From contig NC_057917.1 of the NCBI RefSeq assembly GCF_018873765.1, forward strand, positions 56,540,464 to 56,604,463: a stretch of DNA of 64,000 nucleotides, written 5' to 3'. The DNA comes from Telopea speciosissima (Eukaryota; Streptophyta; Magnoliopsida; Proteales; Proteaceae). The notes beneath the pieces are model-generated. The model was not told where the DNA came from and made no database searches. It worked only from the letters and a program-made list of their open reading frames with translations. Of the stretch, positions 10,169 to 21,762 are shown piece after piece (position 1 is the stretch's first letter; each line of letters starts with the position of its first letter). The translations under genes and the position numbers were made by a program.

Positions 10169-10676
10169 TTGGAAAAGTAATAATGTTGACGTACTCCTCT
10201 AGTAACAGAGATATCTTTGTACTGTCTTATCATCATCAGTACTCCTGTCATCTAAGTCTGCTGGCTTGTCCGTATCAAGAGATATATGAACATCAACCAT
10301 CTCCATAGCAAATAAAAAATTCTCTTTTCATCTCTTGAAGTTTGTGCCCGTAAGAATCTTGATAGTAACCATATTGTTATTGACAAAAAAAATGACTGAA
10401 AGAAAACAAACAATGTGTATTATTAGCACAATGTGAGTAATGTGTAACTTTAAAAAAATCATATAAGTACACCTTCTGGAGAATTCACAAGCATCACCAT
10501 GTAAACACCTTTGGACAGAATTCATGATATGCAGTTGCAATACCCTCCTCACACACCAGTAGCCATGAGAATATATTCTAATCCTCGATAATCTACCACA
10601 TTTGGGTGTATAGACAAAACATGTAAGAGTAAATCCAAACAGAATCGCATATAGACAGATTAAGAACACATCCAAT

Positions 10677-11091
10677 ATGTGACAGATTCGTTCTAGGGAG
10701 CGTACCTTCCTTCGGATCCATGGAGATAACGAAGAACGCAGCGGAATAGCACTTTAGTCTTCTCCGAAGCAAGGATCTTCTCCTCTAATCTCCCCTTTAG
10801 CACTGGCTCAATGGTAGAACCCCTTCAGTCTCCATTTCGGCAGAGTGGTGTTACAATTTGTTGATCGAAGTTAGAGGAGGGACCTAGCTTCCCTTTTATA
10901 CAGATTACCATAGATCCTCCCATTATAGATCTAACGGTAATCTGTGAGCCTACACTAGCCAGTCCATATTGGAAACCCTAAGATATTACACATCTACCTT
11001 ATTAGACCAACCCTTTAGAAATGGCAGTTGCCACAATTAATAGAACCCACTAAATAGGAAGGAATATAGAATAGGAATAAAATATTCTAAC
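10677..11091 (-). repeat. probable LTR (solo or truncated element), minus orientation
   Basis: Read on the minus strand it begins TGTTAGAATATTTTATTCC and ends GAACGAATCTGTCACA, a 415-bp TG...CA unit. It has a promoter-like CTGTATAAAAGGG near the middle (plus 10890-10905). The start resembles Ty1/copia LTRs. Neither a primer binding site next to its end nor a matching TSD (CAATA versus ATCTC) is visible, so the exact limits and completeness are unsure. Confidence 0.5.
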
Positions 11092-11347
11092 AATCTCTTC
11101 TATTTTGACGAATATTCCTTCGGTGTTCTAAGTGGTACTGTTCTTTATCAAAAAAAATCCTAATTGGTACTGTGGTAGTAGATGGGATGTGTGTTCTCCA
11201 ATGAACATTCTGTGTTACAGAAGTGAAACGGGAGGGGTGGGGGGAGAGAAGATTAACGTGGTTTGGTTCAGAAAGATAATGTCTTTGTTTTTTTTTGGGT
11301 TAAAGTTAAATGGAATTTTGGGCCACCTCACGGGCATGCTTGTCAAA

Positions 11348-11900
11348 CTATTGAATTTTGTAAGTATTTGCTCTAATCTCAATAGGAACAAATGTCTCAA
11401 ATCCGTGGGTTGTCCTTGTTGTTGTCTTGTATGCCCACAGAATGCTTTGGAGCTCAGATGCCCAGAGTCCTTTAGCATCATCTAATCTCTTTTTGAGGCC
11501 TTGGAAAAGTGTTTTATTCATGGCTTTAGTTTGTCCATTCACTTGGGGAGACATTACTAAGTTCATACTATGATCAATTTCTAGCTCATCACAGAAAGCC
11601 TTGAACCTCGGGTTTGTAAATTGCTTCCCATTATCTGTAACAATACCTAAGGTACGCGGAATCTAAAGACCTCTAAATACTTGAAGAATTTTTCAGTTGT
11701 GCCTCTGTGATTGTGGCTAAGGGCTCTACTTCCACCCACTTCGTGAAATAATCAATTATTATGACCACGGATTTGTTTTCCTGAGCTGCCATAATGAAGG
11801 GTCTAAGTATTTCCATTCCCCACATTGCAAAAGGGAGAGTACTAGACATCGGGACGAGAGTGGATGTCGGTTATCACTAAATTGGGGCATAGAGCTAGAA
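11348..11900 (-). pseudogene. gypsy integrase core, two catalytic residues replaced
   Basis: On the minus strand a core fragment reads WGMEILRPFIMAAQ, then YFTKWVEVEPLATITEAQ, then VTDNGKQFTNP in another frame, then PQVNGQTKAMNKTLFQGLKK (residues 8-27 of the 72-residue open stretch ending at 11348). The first Asp of the DDE triad is Glu here (GMEI for GMDI) and the catalytic Glu after GQ is replaced (GQTK). Only the middle Asp remains. Confidence 0.8.
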
Positions 11901-12322
11901 CATTTCACACTTCTTAACACAATCCATGCATTTTTTATGCAGTCTTGGCTAGTAGTAGCCCCGCCTCAAGATCTTGTGGGCCAATGCCCTGCCGCCGAGG
12001 TGCTGACCGCATACTCCTTCGTGGACTCTTAGGAGTACATACTATGATTTTGATGGTCTTAGACACTTGAGATAGGGCAAGGTGTACGATCTCTTGTACA
12101 ACTCATCGTCGATGATGAGGAACCTTGTTGCTCTCATTCTTAGCTTCCTTGCTTCATATTTTTATTCCAGTAAGATTCCTTCCCTGAGATAGTCTAATAA
12201 GGGATCCATCCAGCTTGGTTCCACATCAACTTGCTTTAATTCCATTCCTTTTTTGATGTTGGGGTTTGTAGTACTTCAACATAAATAGTACGACTTGGAT
12301 CTGAGAACTCTGAGGTGGCAAG

Positions 12323-12811
12323 TCATGATAATGCGTCAGCTGAGGCTATTTCTACTTTGGGGATGAGCTTTATTTGGAAATCTTCAAATTTGTGCAACGT
12401 TTCTTGTACCTTTTGTGGGTAATCAACCATTATTTTATCCTTTGCTTCATATTCCCCTAGCACTTGTCTGACGACGAGCTGTGAATCACTGAAAACCACT
12501 AGTCTCCCTGCTAGGAGAACTTTTGTCATATCCAACCTTGTAAGCAATGCTTCATACTCTGCCTCATTATTGGAGAACTAAAAACCAAACCTCAAGGCAT
12601 ACTGCACCACAAACCCTTTTGGATGTTTAAGTATTAAGCCAACTCCTCCCCCTCCTGAATTAGAGGATTCGTCAACATATAGGGTCCATTGATTTAGGGC
12701 CTCATGAGCTTGTTCTTTAGTGGACGTTTCCTCTGGCATTGTAGATTTTACTACGAAATATGCCTTGAGCTTTAATCGCAGTTCGAGGAAAATAATGGAT
12801 GTCAAACTCAC
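12323..12811 (-). pseudogene. gypsy archaeal-type RNase H fragment
   Basis: Two open stretches in different frames: 12811-12578 with LYVDESSNSGGGGVGLILKH (first Asp, with Gly changed to Glu beside it) and 12547-12323 with FSDSQLVVRQVLGEYEAKD (second Asp). The linking FSNNEAEYEAL text is split between frames at about 12550-12580. Confidence 0.82.
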
Positions 12812-12929
12812 TCAGCTTGATTGAATAGTTCACCAGATGATCTGAATCATCTAGGTTTTGTAATGTCTTCTACAAAGGCTAATTAGTGACAACTCGTATG
12901 GTATACGCTTGAAAATATGGTATGAGCTT

Positions 12930-14239
12930 TCATGTTGTACTTACTAAAGCATATACATATTTTTCTATAGTTTTATACCTTCTTTCCACATCCAACAATA
13001 CCTTGCTGACGTAGTAAATTGATTGTTGGGTCTTCCCATCTTCTTTGGCTATTATTGTGCTAATAGCCACTAGGGATGCAGCCAGATAAAGTTGCAGTTC
13101 ATCTCCAACCTCCAGCTTTGCTAGCTGAGTAGGGGAGGCTAGATAAGTCTCGAGTTCTTCAAATGCTTTTTGATTTTCCTTAAACCACTCAAAATTCTTA
13201 ACGCCCTTCAACACTTTAAAGAATGGAAGGAACCTGTCTCCAAGCGTAGATATAAAACATCCCAGTGTTGCTACTCATCCTATGAGCTCCTTAACGTACT
13301 TTATAGTTCTCGGTGATGCTATATCGACGATAGATTTTATTTTTGATGGGTTGGATTGTATCCCGCTATTGAAAACTATGAAACTGAGGAACTTCCCCGA
13401 GATGACGCCGAAAGCACACTTGGTTGGTTTTAACTTCATTTAATATCTCTTGGGAACCTGGAAAGCTTCTCGCAGATTCTCTATATGTCCTTTCGCTCGC
13501 ATGCTTTTGACGAGCATATCATCAACATATACCTCCATGTTTCTACTAATCTGCGCCCTGAATATTTTGTTGACCAACCTTTGATAGGTCCCTCCAGTAT
13601 GCTTTAACCCAAACAACATGACTTCAATACTAGTTATCTCCAGTGAGGATGGTTGTTTTTGGGATGTCAGTTTCGTACATCTTGATCTAATTGTATCCTG
13701 AGTAAACATCCATAAAGCTCAACATGTTGTGACATGCGGTAGTATCGATGAACTAGTCTATCCAAGGTAAGGGATCATGATAAGTATCTTTCAAGCAAGC
13801 TTTATTGAAGTAGGTGAAGTCCACACACATTCTCTTCTTGCCTTTTGCCCTTTGGCCTTTGGGACCATGACCGCGTCTACCAGCCACTCGGGTCGGGGTA
13901 CTTAATCTGCCATTAATATATACATTGCTCTGAATTATTTGTCAACTGCTTCTTTAATCTGTACTTCCGTTTTAGGGCTATAATTTCTCCTTTTTTTGCT
14001 GGACGTAGTTTCTTACTGGATAAATAGTTAATTTAATAATGTTGGATGACCTAACAGGCTATTCCTAGCATCTTAGTAGCCGACCACACAAATACATTGG
14101 AGTTTTCTTCCAGAAATTGAATCAAAGCTTCCCATTCTCCTCCTTCCAAATGAGCTTTGATTTGTACCGCACGACTAAGCTCCCCATACAATCCTATAGT
14201 TGTAAGGTCTTTAGTTGGTTCCCTCCCTCCGTGGATCAA
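12930..14239 (-). pseudogene. gypsy reverse transcriptase, multiply broken
   Basis: Pieces on the minus strand: 14239-14051 (WEALIQFLEENSNVFVWSA, the N-terminal RT region), 13709-13440 with MLFGLKHTGGTYQRLVNKIF and the catalytic YVDDMLVKSMRA, and 13214-12930 with RNase H-like LYLAASLVAISTIIAKED and YKTIEKYVYAL. Several frameshifts and stops separate them. The catalytic Asp pair is intact. Confidence 0.85.
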
Positions 14240-14333
14240 GACTCATCACAGAGGTTTTCAATATGGATAGGAAGAGCTTCTCCTAAACTCCTGGTACCTG
14301 GGCTGAAGTGGTGTAAAATTCTCGAGCTGCCTT

Positions 14334-14560
14334 CTAGTCACCTCTGCATTCATCGACCCCATTTTTTATGTGGAACTTCATCTTTAAATATGGTTTCAAC
14401 ACCACGGCCTTCATCCCATCGAGCCTTGTTCTACTGAGTATGGCATTGTATGCACTGGCTACCTTAATGACTGTGAATGTAGTCATCACTGTGGAATGGT
14501 TAGGCTTTGCTCTCACAGTGATGGGCATGTCGATGGATCCTTCTACATACACTGGGTCTC
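14334..14560 (-). pseudogene. gypsy protease/linker fragment
   Basis: A 72-residue minus-strand stretch reading ...SIDMPITVRAKPNHSTVMTT..., AYNAILSRTRLDGMKAVV. This matches the YNAILGRP-type region between protease and RT of Tat elements. The DTG active site is not recognisable. Confidence 0.6.
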
Positions 14561-14855
14561 TCGAGAACCTGTATAGAGGTGAGTTGACCAGAAAGGCTTA
14601 AACTCGGTGATCCTCTATTCCTCTGTTTTTAGCCCATTCTTGCCTTCGAGGTTCTGTTGGGACTCACTCTTCTCTTCGTACGTATTGTCTAAGTTGACCT
14701 TAATGGATCAGCCTTTCTATCTCCCTCTTGAGATGTCTGCATTGGTCAGTATCATGGCCGTGCTCGAAATGGAATCTATAGTACTTACTTGGGTCTCGGT
14801 TTTCTGGATTAAATCTCATCTTGTTAGGCCATCTCAAGGTGTCATAATCCTTAAT

Positions 14856-15457
14856 CTAATATAGAATCTTTGACCTCTGATGAGTAAGAGGTGTGCCAGG
14901 CTTGTCGGGGCTCCTAGGATGGTCTGCGCGTGGCTCATATTTTTGTCTTTTTCCTTGTTCGGTACAAGCTCCATTGTTATCCTGGTCTTCCCTCTTCTTA
15001 TCTATCTTTCCTTGATCATTATCCTTAGGAGCTTCCAGGACCTCGGCCATGATTCTGTATTTATTGCACCTTGCTAGGAGCTCATCCATATTCTCAAGGG
15101 GCTTCTTCACCAGTGATTTAAGCAGGTCATGATTTGTGGTTCCATTCTACAGTGTGGTGAAGGCCATATTTTGGTCGAGGTCATCTACCTCCAAGGATTC
15201 ACAAGTGAACCAACTAAATAATCTCGAAGGGATTCCCCATATCACTATTTCACTATCATGAGTGCGACCAAATTCTTCTTAATCCTGATGCTTCTCTGAA
15301 AGTTGATGAAGAATTGATTGTTGAGCTCAACAAAGTCTTTGATGGACTTTGGGGGAGTCATGAGAACCACTTTCTAGAGGGTCCCTTCAGGGTACTTGGG
15401 AAGGCCCTGCAAACAATGAGGTCTGGTGCTCCGATTATGATTATGATCATGATTAAC
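14856..15457 (-). pseudogene. gypsy gag, C-terminal part
   Basis: Minus-strand text includes VCRAFP-like and GPSRKWF-like words near 15400, NNQFFINFQRSIRIKKNLVAL near 15300, and a charged tail ENMDELLARCNKYRIMAEV...EAPKDNDQGK (15110-14856). This is the typical gag fold and basic tail. It is separated from the N-terminal gag piece at 17121-17188 by the hAT-like insertion. Many stops. Confidence 0.65.
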
Positions 15458-17123
15458 TAGGGGTGTCAAAAAAGCCCGGCCGGCCCTAACCCGCCCTGAG
15501 TCTGGCCTGGACCCAACCCTGATTTTTTAGCCCGAAGGGCGGCTTTGGGTTTAGAAATAGCCTGGCCCTGGTAGGGTCAGGTCGGGCTCGGGTTTAGGCC
15601 CCGGCCCAATCCTAAGGGCACATATGGCAATTAGGGCTTGTAAAGCCAAACCCTAAAGGCTAAAGCTTTCATTTTCATTTTTCAACTCAGAAGTGATTAA
15701 GGGCACCGCCGCCGCTATTGGAGACTGAACTGCTGAAGCATAGAAGCTTTGAAGGCTAAAGCTTCGACCACTCCAGAATCTTGTCACTTTGCAACCTTCA
15801 AGCTCTCTCTCTCTCTACAACCTTCAATCTTGCCACATCTCTCTCTCTCTCTTTCTCTCTCTGACCTTCAAGCTTTCTTTATGTTAAGATTTCAATTTCT
15901 TCCCTTCGATTAGTTCTTTTCTACAATTCATCTTCTAGTACGTTCCGTTGTAGTTGCTGGAAGTAAAATCTGTTCTAATCGAAACTATCTGGTATCATAA
16001 AGTTTCTGGAGAAATTGCTTAAGTTAAAGATTTCAGCCAAACAAGTTTCTTGCACTATCAGTACACTTTTAATGAAGCCAGTAACTTTATTTCAATTTTC
16101 AACTGCGTGGAAGCCTAGTGTGGAGTGTGTAGATCAATCGGAAGCTGAACTAGCATTACCCAATCTATAAATCCAAACCAAGACTAGCAAAATGGAATTT
16201 TGGTCCAATAAGGGTTGGTAGGTACTTTATTTTAATTGGAGTTATTTATGTAATTTGAGTTTCAGTTTAGTTTTATTTAGTTTGATAATGTAGGAGAAAG
16301 TTCCAAGAGCCCAAGCTAGTTATGATTAGGATTGTATAATCTATTTATACGCAATTGTATTCATCGATTAGTTAAATTGGAATGAATAGAACTTTATTAT
16401 GGTTGTTGTTTCCTTGCGTTGGAAGACCACAGTCTGGTTGAGTGATCACTCCTTATTTCATTTTTGTTTCATGCCCAAATCACAAGTGTGAACTTTTCTT
16501 TTTTCTTTAAGTTCTCTTCCGTTCTTCTTCTTTCCTCTTCTTTTTTGCTTGTTTCTTCTTTCTTCTTATCCAGTGGTCGTACCTTGTTTCCTTCCATGAC
16601 TCTCTTATCAATAGTTTGTTTAATCTCAAACTTTGCATTCTATTTTTTGGTGACATTCTCTTTGGAGAACTGTTAATATTTCTTAGTTAATTCAAGATCA
16701 TTGCACCCTCCATGAGTTCATTAGAATATTTATTTTTGGTCTTGGAAATAACAGCAGGTCTGGTCTTGGAAGAGACAATGATTATTTTTATATTACATGG
16801 GGTAGGCTTGTTAGTTCCAAGCCCACCCAGACAAGTGTATATAAACAAAGAAAAATCATTACAAGGAGAAGGGTAGAATGAATGCAAGAGAGAGAAAATT
16901 AGGGTCAGGGTCAGGGTCAATCAGGGCCAACCTGGCCCTGCCCGACCTAATCAGGGTCAATCAGGGCCGGGTCGGGCTAGGGAAAACCCTGGCAGGGTCG
17001 GGTTGGGTGAGGGTATCTTAGGCCCTGACAGGGTTGGGTTGGGCTTGGGTTTAGGTCAAGGCCCCTAGGGTTGGGTTAGGGTTTAGGGCAAGCTCAGCCC
17101 AACCCTACCCATTGATACCCCTA
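15458..17123. mobile_element. non-autonomous hAT-like element inserted in gypsy gag
   Basis: The left end TAGGGGTGTCAA and right end TTGATACCCCTA are inverted repeats with one mismatch over 12 bp. Both subterminal regions are rich in repeated (C)AGGGTCGGG / GGCCCTG motifs, as in hAT ends. It splits one gag reading frame: the host text YLNYYFK stops at 17123 and resumes at 15457 with GAPDLIVCRAF. No long transposase ORF is present; the inside (about 15600-16900) is non-coding, with leader-like (CT)n text. The 8-bp flanks (TGATTAAC and CTTGAAGT) do not match, so the TSD has decayed or an end is misplaced. Confidence 0.75.
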
Positions 17124-17188
17124 CTTGAAGTAATAGTTCAAGTAGTTGATTGGATCTGTCTTCTCGTCATACAACTCAAAAGTTAGGG
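17121..17188 (-). pseudogene. gypsy gag, N-terminal piece
   Basis: The minus strand reads PLTFELYDEKTDPINYLNYYFK-like gag text (conserved YDGTTDP...HL...F region). It is cut at 17123 by the hAT-like element and at about 17189 by the LINE poly(A) end. Confidence 0.65.
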
Positions 17189-17290
17189 GTTTTTTTTTGG
17201 CTAAAGGATCATATATTAAAAATACCACCAAGAAAAGAGGAATACAAAAAGAAACAACGGGCCAAGGACCCCTCAAAAGCAAACACCTAA

Positions 17291-20120
17291 TGTTACACCC
17301 GCACCCAAAATATATCCTAATACCCCGGGTCAAATTAGACTTTTACCAATGGATAATGCCACGATGGCAATGGTCGACACTTGTGATCTTGAACCCAAGA
17401 TTCTATTCTAAGTATCCCCTCAAAGCCCTGAAAGTACTGGTCAAAGCCCCATAACTTTCCTTGAGGTTTGGGCCCTGACAGCAGCAACGAAGTCACGAAC
17501 GGACTCACTAGACTAGTTCTGTTCGTGGATCCGTTCGTACTGTTTCTTGCCATTTTGATGTATTTTCCTATAGAACCCACGTCCCTGTGTCCTGGACACC
17601 ATAACTAGTCCTTTGGACAAGATGGACCCCCACCCTTACCTTCAATTGGCTAGTTGGGCCATGAAAGTGGGACCACAAGACTTAGTTTAAATAAATAATA
17701 GATTCTTCTACTTAGCTTGACCCAAACAAGCCCTAGAATTAATGTGTCCTTTATAAGACCTAGGACAGACCCAAACATGTCCTAACTAAATAGACTAATT
17801 AGGTGGTGACCTTGGCCAGACAGGCCCTAAGGTTCATTTAAACCCAAAAGACTATCCTTAGTCTTAGGAACACTTAGGCAAACAAGCCCTAAGGCTTCTT
17901 TTAGTCCTTAAAAGATAAGGCTTAGCCCCATATTCTCCCATCTCTCCACCTCTAAGCCAAACCGTGGAGGAGAAGAGGTAAGGAAGAAGAAGAAGAAGAA
18001 GAAGTAGGAAGAGGAATGGGAGAGGAAAGGAAGAAGATGGAAGCCATGCCAAAGGGGTTTGGATGCCCTGCCATCCCTCTTCTTGTTGTCCGATCAAGGC
18101 TTGAAGAAAAGAAGAAAAAGGGAAGAAGGAGGAAGAAGATGGTGGATCTTCAAGGCTGGCTGGTCTGGGATTGGAGCTCCACTCACCAAGGTATGTTCTA
18201 TCTCTTGGTACCTCCCTCTTCTCCATTTACATTCTTGATTTGAAGTAGATTCCTTGAGTTTGAGCTAACCTAGAGTTCCATTTGGGACTCAAGGTGAGGC
18301 TTAGCCTTTAAATGGGGCTCTAATAGTGAAGACCAATCCCTAATGTAGGCTCCTACCACCCATTTTGCAGCCATTATTGCTAATTCCCTAGTTTTTTAAA
18401 CCACCAAACCCTACCCTTGGACTAAATGGAGCTAAACCCTTAGGTGATCTTTGATCCATGAGGTAAGCCTAGGTTCTAGTGACCCTAGGGAGACCTAGGA
18501 CACCCCTCCATGACCCTGAGTGCCATGTGAACTCCAGGTTCCAAGCTGGAAGGAAAAACCCTAAGAAATCTCAGAAAGAACTTCGACGGACTCACGAATG
18601 GAGTCACCGTCATGGTTCCGTCCGTAAGTCCATCTAGTGTTTTTTTTGGTAGTTAGTTCGAACGGATGCAAGAACGAATCCAGGTGGCGTCTGTGGATCC
18701 GTCCCTCGTGTTTTGACCCTTTGGCTTGAACGCAGTCAGGGACGGACTCATGCTTCCGTCCGAGAGTCCGTCCATGCTATCTTGGCTGAAACTTAATTTT
18801 AACTTTGGGGGCATAACATAGGACCCCTCTATGCATCTTTTGACGTTTGCTCTTGCATTCTTAGGCTACCCAACTCGATGGATAGAAGGTGCACCAGTGA
18901 AATCCATGTTAACCACGTTGGGCGACACCCGAGTTCGGTGAGTGGGTTTTGGGTGACTTGTTTGGGCTTGGATATATATATTAAACAATCATTATGATGC
19001 TATTATACGAATTATAAGCATCTTGTGCATTGTATTATTTATCTCTGAACTACTATGAATATGGTGTGATAATGTTCTCACTATTATATCGGGATACGAT
19101 GTCAGGTGTACCAGTACCGGTACCCAAAAATTAATCATGAAACTTCTTAACTATCATCCTGATCTGTAAACGCCATTCCGTGTTCGTACCCGGGTACTAG
19201 ATGGAATGGGATGTTGATGCACCCGAAATACCTCTTGGGACGATAGGACTTGCATGTAGTATATTTGTGGTTAGGATTCTTGCTCCCTTATGCTACGACC
19301 CTTACCAATAGGGATTTATGTGCTTCATAGTCTGAGCACCTATTGCCTATGGGGGAGAGAGGCCAGGTCAGGAGTAGTGATGGTTATCGGGGTCTGCCAC
19401 TAGGTGGTCTGATGGGTTCTACCAGTATAGGCTCCCTAGTGATAACTAAGGTTTCATTGTGGTGATAAGTTAAGTGACCCATAGTGTCTCTCGAGTTATC
19501 ACAGTAGCATACACTTGACTTAGAATTTATGTGCTAAGTGGAAAATGAATCTAACACTAACATGCATCATGAACAGTTTGAAATTGTGTGTTTGTGTGTA
19601 TGTGCATTCCCCTTTGCTCTCTCACTAATTTGTGGAGCTAACCCCATTACGCAATCCCTTTTAGTTGATATGCAGGTAATCTCTTGATGAGCACCTATGG
19701 ATGTGAATCAAGCAGAGCCGATGGATGGGATTTGGATGTCGATGTACACTCAAGAATGGTGCCCTAGTGACGTGATTTAAATATTTATTTCTGTATTCAT
19801 CTTCATTTATGTATGAACTTCATGTGTAAATATATAGAGATAAATGGATGGATACAGGATATTGTAACTATATTATGTGTTATCACTAGAGAATCGATGC
19901 TCTATATTTATATGATTTAAATAAATTTTGCTTCCGCTTACTCTGAAATTGGATGATTTATTTCATTAGATACGTCCTCCGATGTTATCGTGAATTGATA
20001 ACTGGATGGACTGTGGCTCGGGACACTGTATCTGTGATCCTGGTAGTATTGGGATGACATCTGTCGTCCCAGTCACCCCCTTTATTGTAAAATATCATTT
20101 ATCAAGATGGGGGCGTGACA
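17291..20120 (+). repeat. 2.83-kb solo LTR with perfect TSD CCTAA
   Basis: Starts TGTTACACCCG and ends GGGGGCGTGACA, near-palindromic ends of the TGTYACRCCC type found on long Ty3/gypsy (Tekay/Del-like) LTRs. The 5-bp direct repeat CCTAA is present at 17286-17290 and 20121-20125. No internal domain, PBS or polypurine tract is present, so it is the product of LTR-LTR recombination. The inside has CG-rich direct motifs (CGGACTCACGAA, GTCCGTCC-like words at 17490-17540 and 18580-18770) and a (GAA)n run near 17985. The strand is assumed. Confidence 0.85.
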
Positions 20121-20248
20121 CCTAATCTTCTTCCACCTTCGGTAGGCATTAGCGGAAGAGGAAAAGGCTACAAAGACATAAAAAAATCACGAATACACAG
20201 GCCAAAATCTGGATCTATCCTGGGCATCCACCACCAAGTCGTCCTGAA

Positions 20249-20773
20249 TCAAGGCCGGGAACGAAACCATGACTGAAGAACATTGTTGAAGCGCCACTGA
20301 TTTAGCCAAAAAATCAGCAATTGGATTGGCTTCCCAAAAATAATGAGAAATCTTCTAAGCAATCGAACCCAAATACGATACCAGACCATACCAACGTTGG
20401 CAAATAAACCAGAGAACCACCTCCCTCGAAGCAAGCATGAAAATAGCCATTGAGTCACACTCAATACAGAGATTTGAAAAACCTTGGGATTTAGCAAACT
20501 CTAATCCCAGAATAAGAGCATGGAACTCAGCCTCAAAATTAGTCACTACTCCCAGGAAAATTCTAAGAGAAAAAATAACCTGAGCATCAGAATTGCGGAA
20601 GACACCTCCAGTTCCTGAGTTTCCTGGATTACCCAGGAACATCCATCAATGTTTAACTTCACACATCCTGGAGAGGGACGAAACCAAAAAACCTCCAAGC
20701 ACCGAGCCGGGCCACGGGGACTCAAAGGGTCGTTAAGTCTCCTACCCAGGAGGAAATCCTGCAAAGCTACCAA
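20249..20773 (-). pseudogene. LINE C-terminal RNase H domain
   Basis: Minus-strand open stretches in overlapping frames: VKLNIDGCSWVI (first Asp strand), then GGVFRNSDAQVIFSL, NFEAEFHALILGLEFAKSQG (Glu) and LCIECDSMAIFML (second Asp). This is the RVT_3-type RNase H that ends many plant L1 LINEs. One frame change separates the first strand from the rest. Confidence 0.82.
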
Positions 20774-21762
20774 TCAAAAAGGCATGGAAGAGAAAATAAA
20801 GGGAAGTTCCCTGATAACCTGATCCCAAACTTGAGACTGATTGCATCAACGCCCCTCAAATCTTCTCGAATTTCTCTCATGCCAATAAGGGAAATAAGGG
20901 AAAGACCACACATCCACACTTCCTTAAGAGAGACCACTCTCACCTTGTTTTTCCACCAGATACTCATATTCGAAAGGGATTCGTGAGGCTGCCAATCAAC
21001 CCCAAATAAATTCGAGAATGACAACCAGAGAAATTGGGAAAATGGGCAATCACAAAAAATATGATGGAACCACTCCTCAACCCTATAACACAACCCACAT
21101 TGGGAAGTAACAGGAATACCACGCTTTTTCACCTGATCATCCGTAGGCAGCTTGCCATGAAGTAATCTCCAACAAAAAACCGAATGCTTTGGCTTCATAT
21201 GCTTATTCCAGACTAATTGAGTCCACGACGGCTTTGGATTCCTCACCCGAATCACTTCCCAAGCTGACTTCGTTGAGAAGACTCCATCAGGGCAAAGCGA
21301 CCAAAAGCACCTATCTTCCAAAATTGAGGGGGGAATAGAGATCTGCCGCACCAAATCAAAGGCATTCTTCAAAAAAACCGATTCCACTTGAGGAAGGCAC
21401 CAGCGACCCTCATAAATAAAATCAACCACTTTGGAAACAAAGTCCTTAAACAAACTAGGCACCGAATGAGTTAGCTCAATGAGAGACGAAGGGCCTAACC
21501 ATTTATCAAATCAGAACAAAATGCGGGAACCATTCCCAACCATCCACCTCTCAAAAGAAGACAGCAGCCCCCAGAGGCTCCTGATTCCAAGCCAAATAGA
21601 AGAAGATTTGTAAGAAATTTTTAGAAAACCATCAGTATTGATAAATCTGGCTCTCAAAAAATGACTCAAGCATGATTGACCATGTTTGATACGACAAACA
21701 AGCTTACAAGTCATCATATAAGGCATTGTTGAAAAAATCTGCTCTAACATTAGACATCATCT
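20767..21762 (-). pseudogene. LINE zf-RVT / C-terminal RT region
   Basis: The 231-residue stretch 21462-20767 contains the plant LINE zinc-binding region: KSAWEVIRVRNPKPSW, VWNKHMKPKHSVFCWRLLHG, then CGLCYRVEEWFHHIFCDCPF with the C-x2-C...H-x3-C-x-C pattern. Upstream, 21750-21511 carries FLRARF and SSIWLGIRSLWGLLSSFERW, the usual text before it. Frame breaks lie near 21490. Confidence 0.85.

Larger units (their letters stand above)
11340..17188 (-). mobile_element. second Tat-lineage gypsy element, minus strand, fragmented
   Basis: Read right to left the remains are gag (17188-14856, interrupted by the hAT-like element), protease (about 14560-14330), RT (14240-12930), archaeal-type RNase H (12811-12323) and integrase (about 11900-11348). 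The order, aRNH and motifs match the element at 1-7081, so it is probably a related family. No LTR of its own is recognised at either end and all frames are broken. Its upstream gag end meets a LINE tail at 17189. Confidence 0.85.
17189..21762 (-). mobile_element. L1-type LINE, minus strand, 5'-truncated, split by solo LTR
   Basis: The poly(T) run at about 17189-17199 is the LINE poly(A) tail on the minus strand, followed by typical LINE 3' text (17200-17290). The body resumes at 20126 and runs to about 21762 with RNase H and zf-RVT domains. Removing the solo LTR 17291-20120 and one TSD copy rejoins the two halves. The RT palm is absent, so the copy is 5'-truncated. I found no target-site duplication for the LINE itself. 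Confidence 0.75.

Noticed and set aside
10677-11091. Treating this LTR as a proven solo LTR
   Set aside because: The 5-bp flanks do not match and no PBS follows, so only a probable LTR is claimed.
16897-17110. Telomere-like repeats (AGGGTCAGGG, GGGTTAGGG)
   Set aside because: They are irregular subterminal hAT motifs rather than TTTAGGG arrays.
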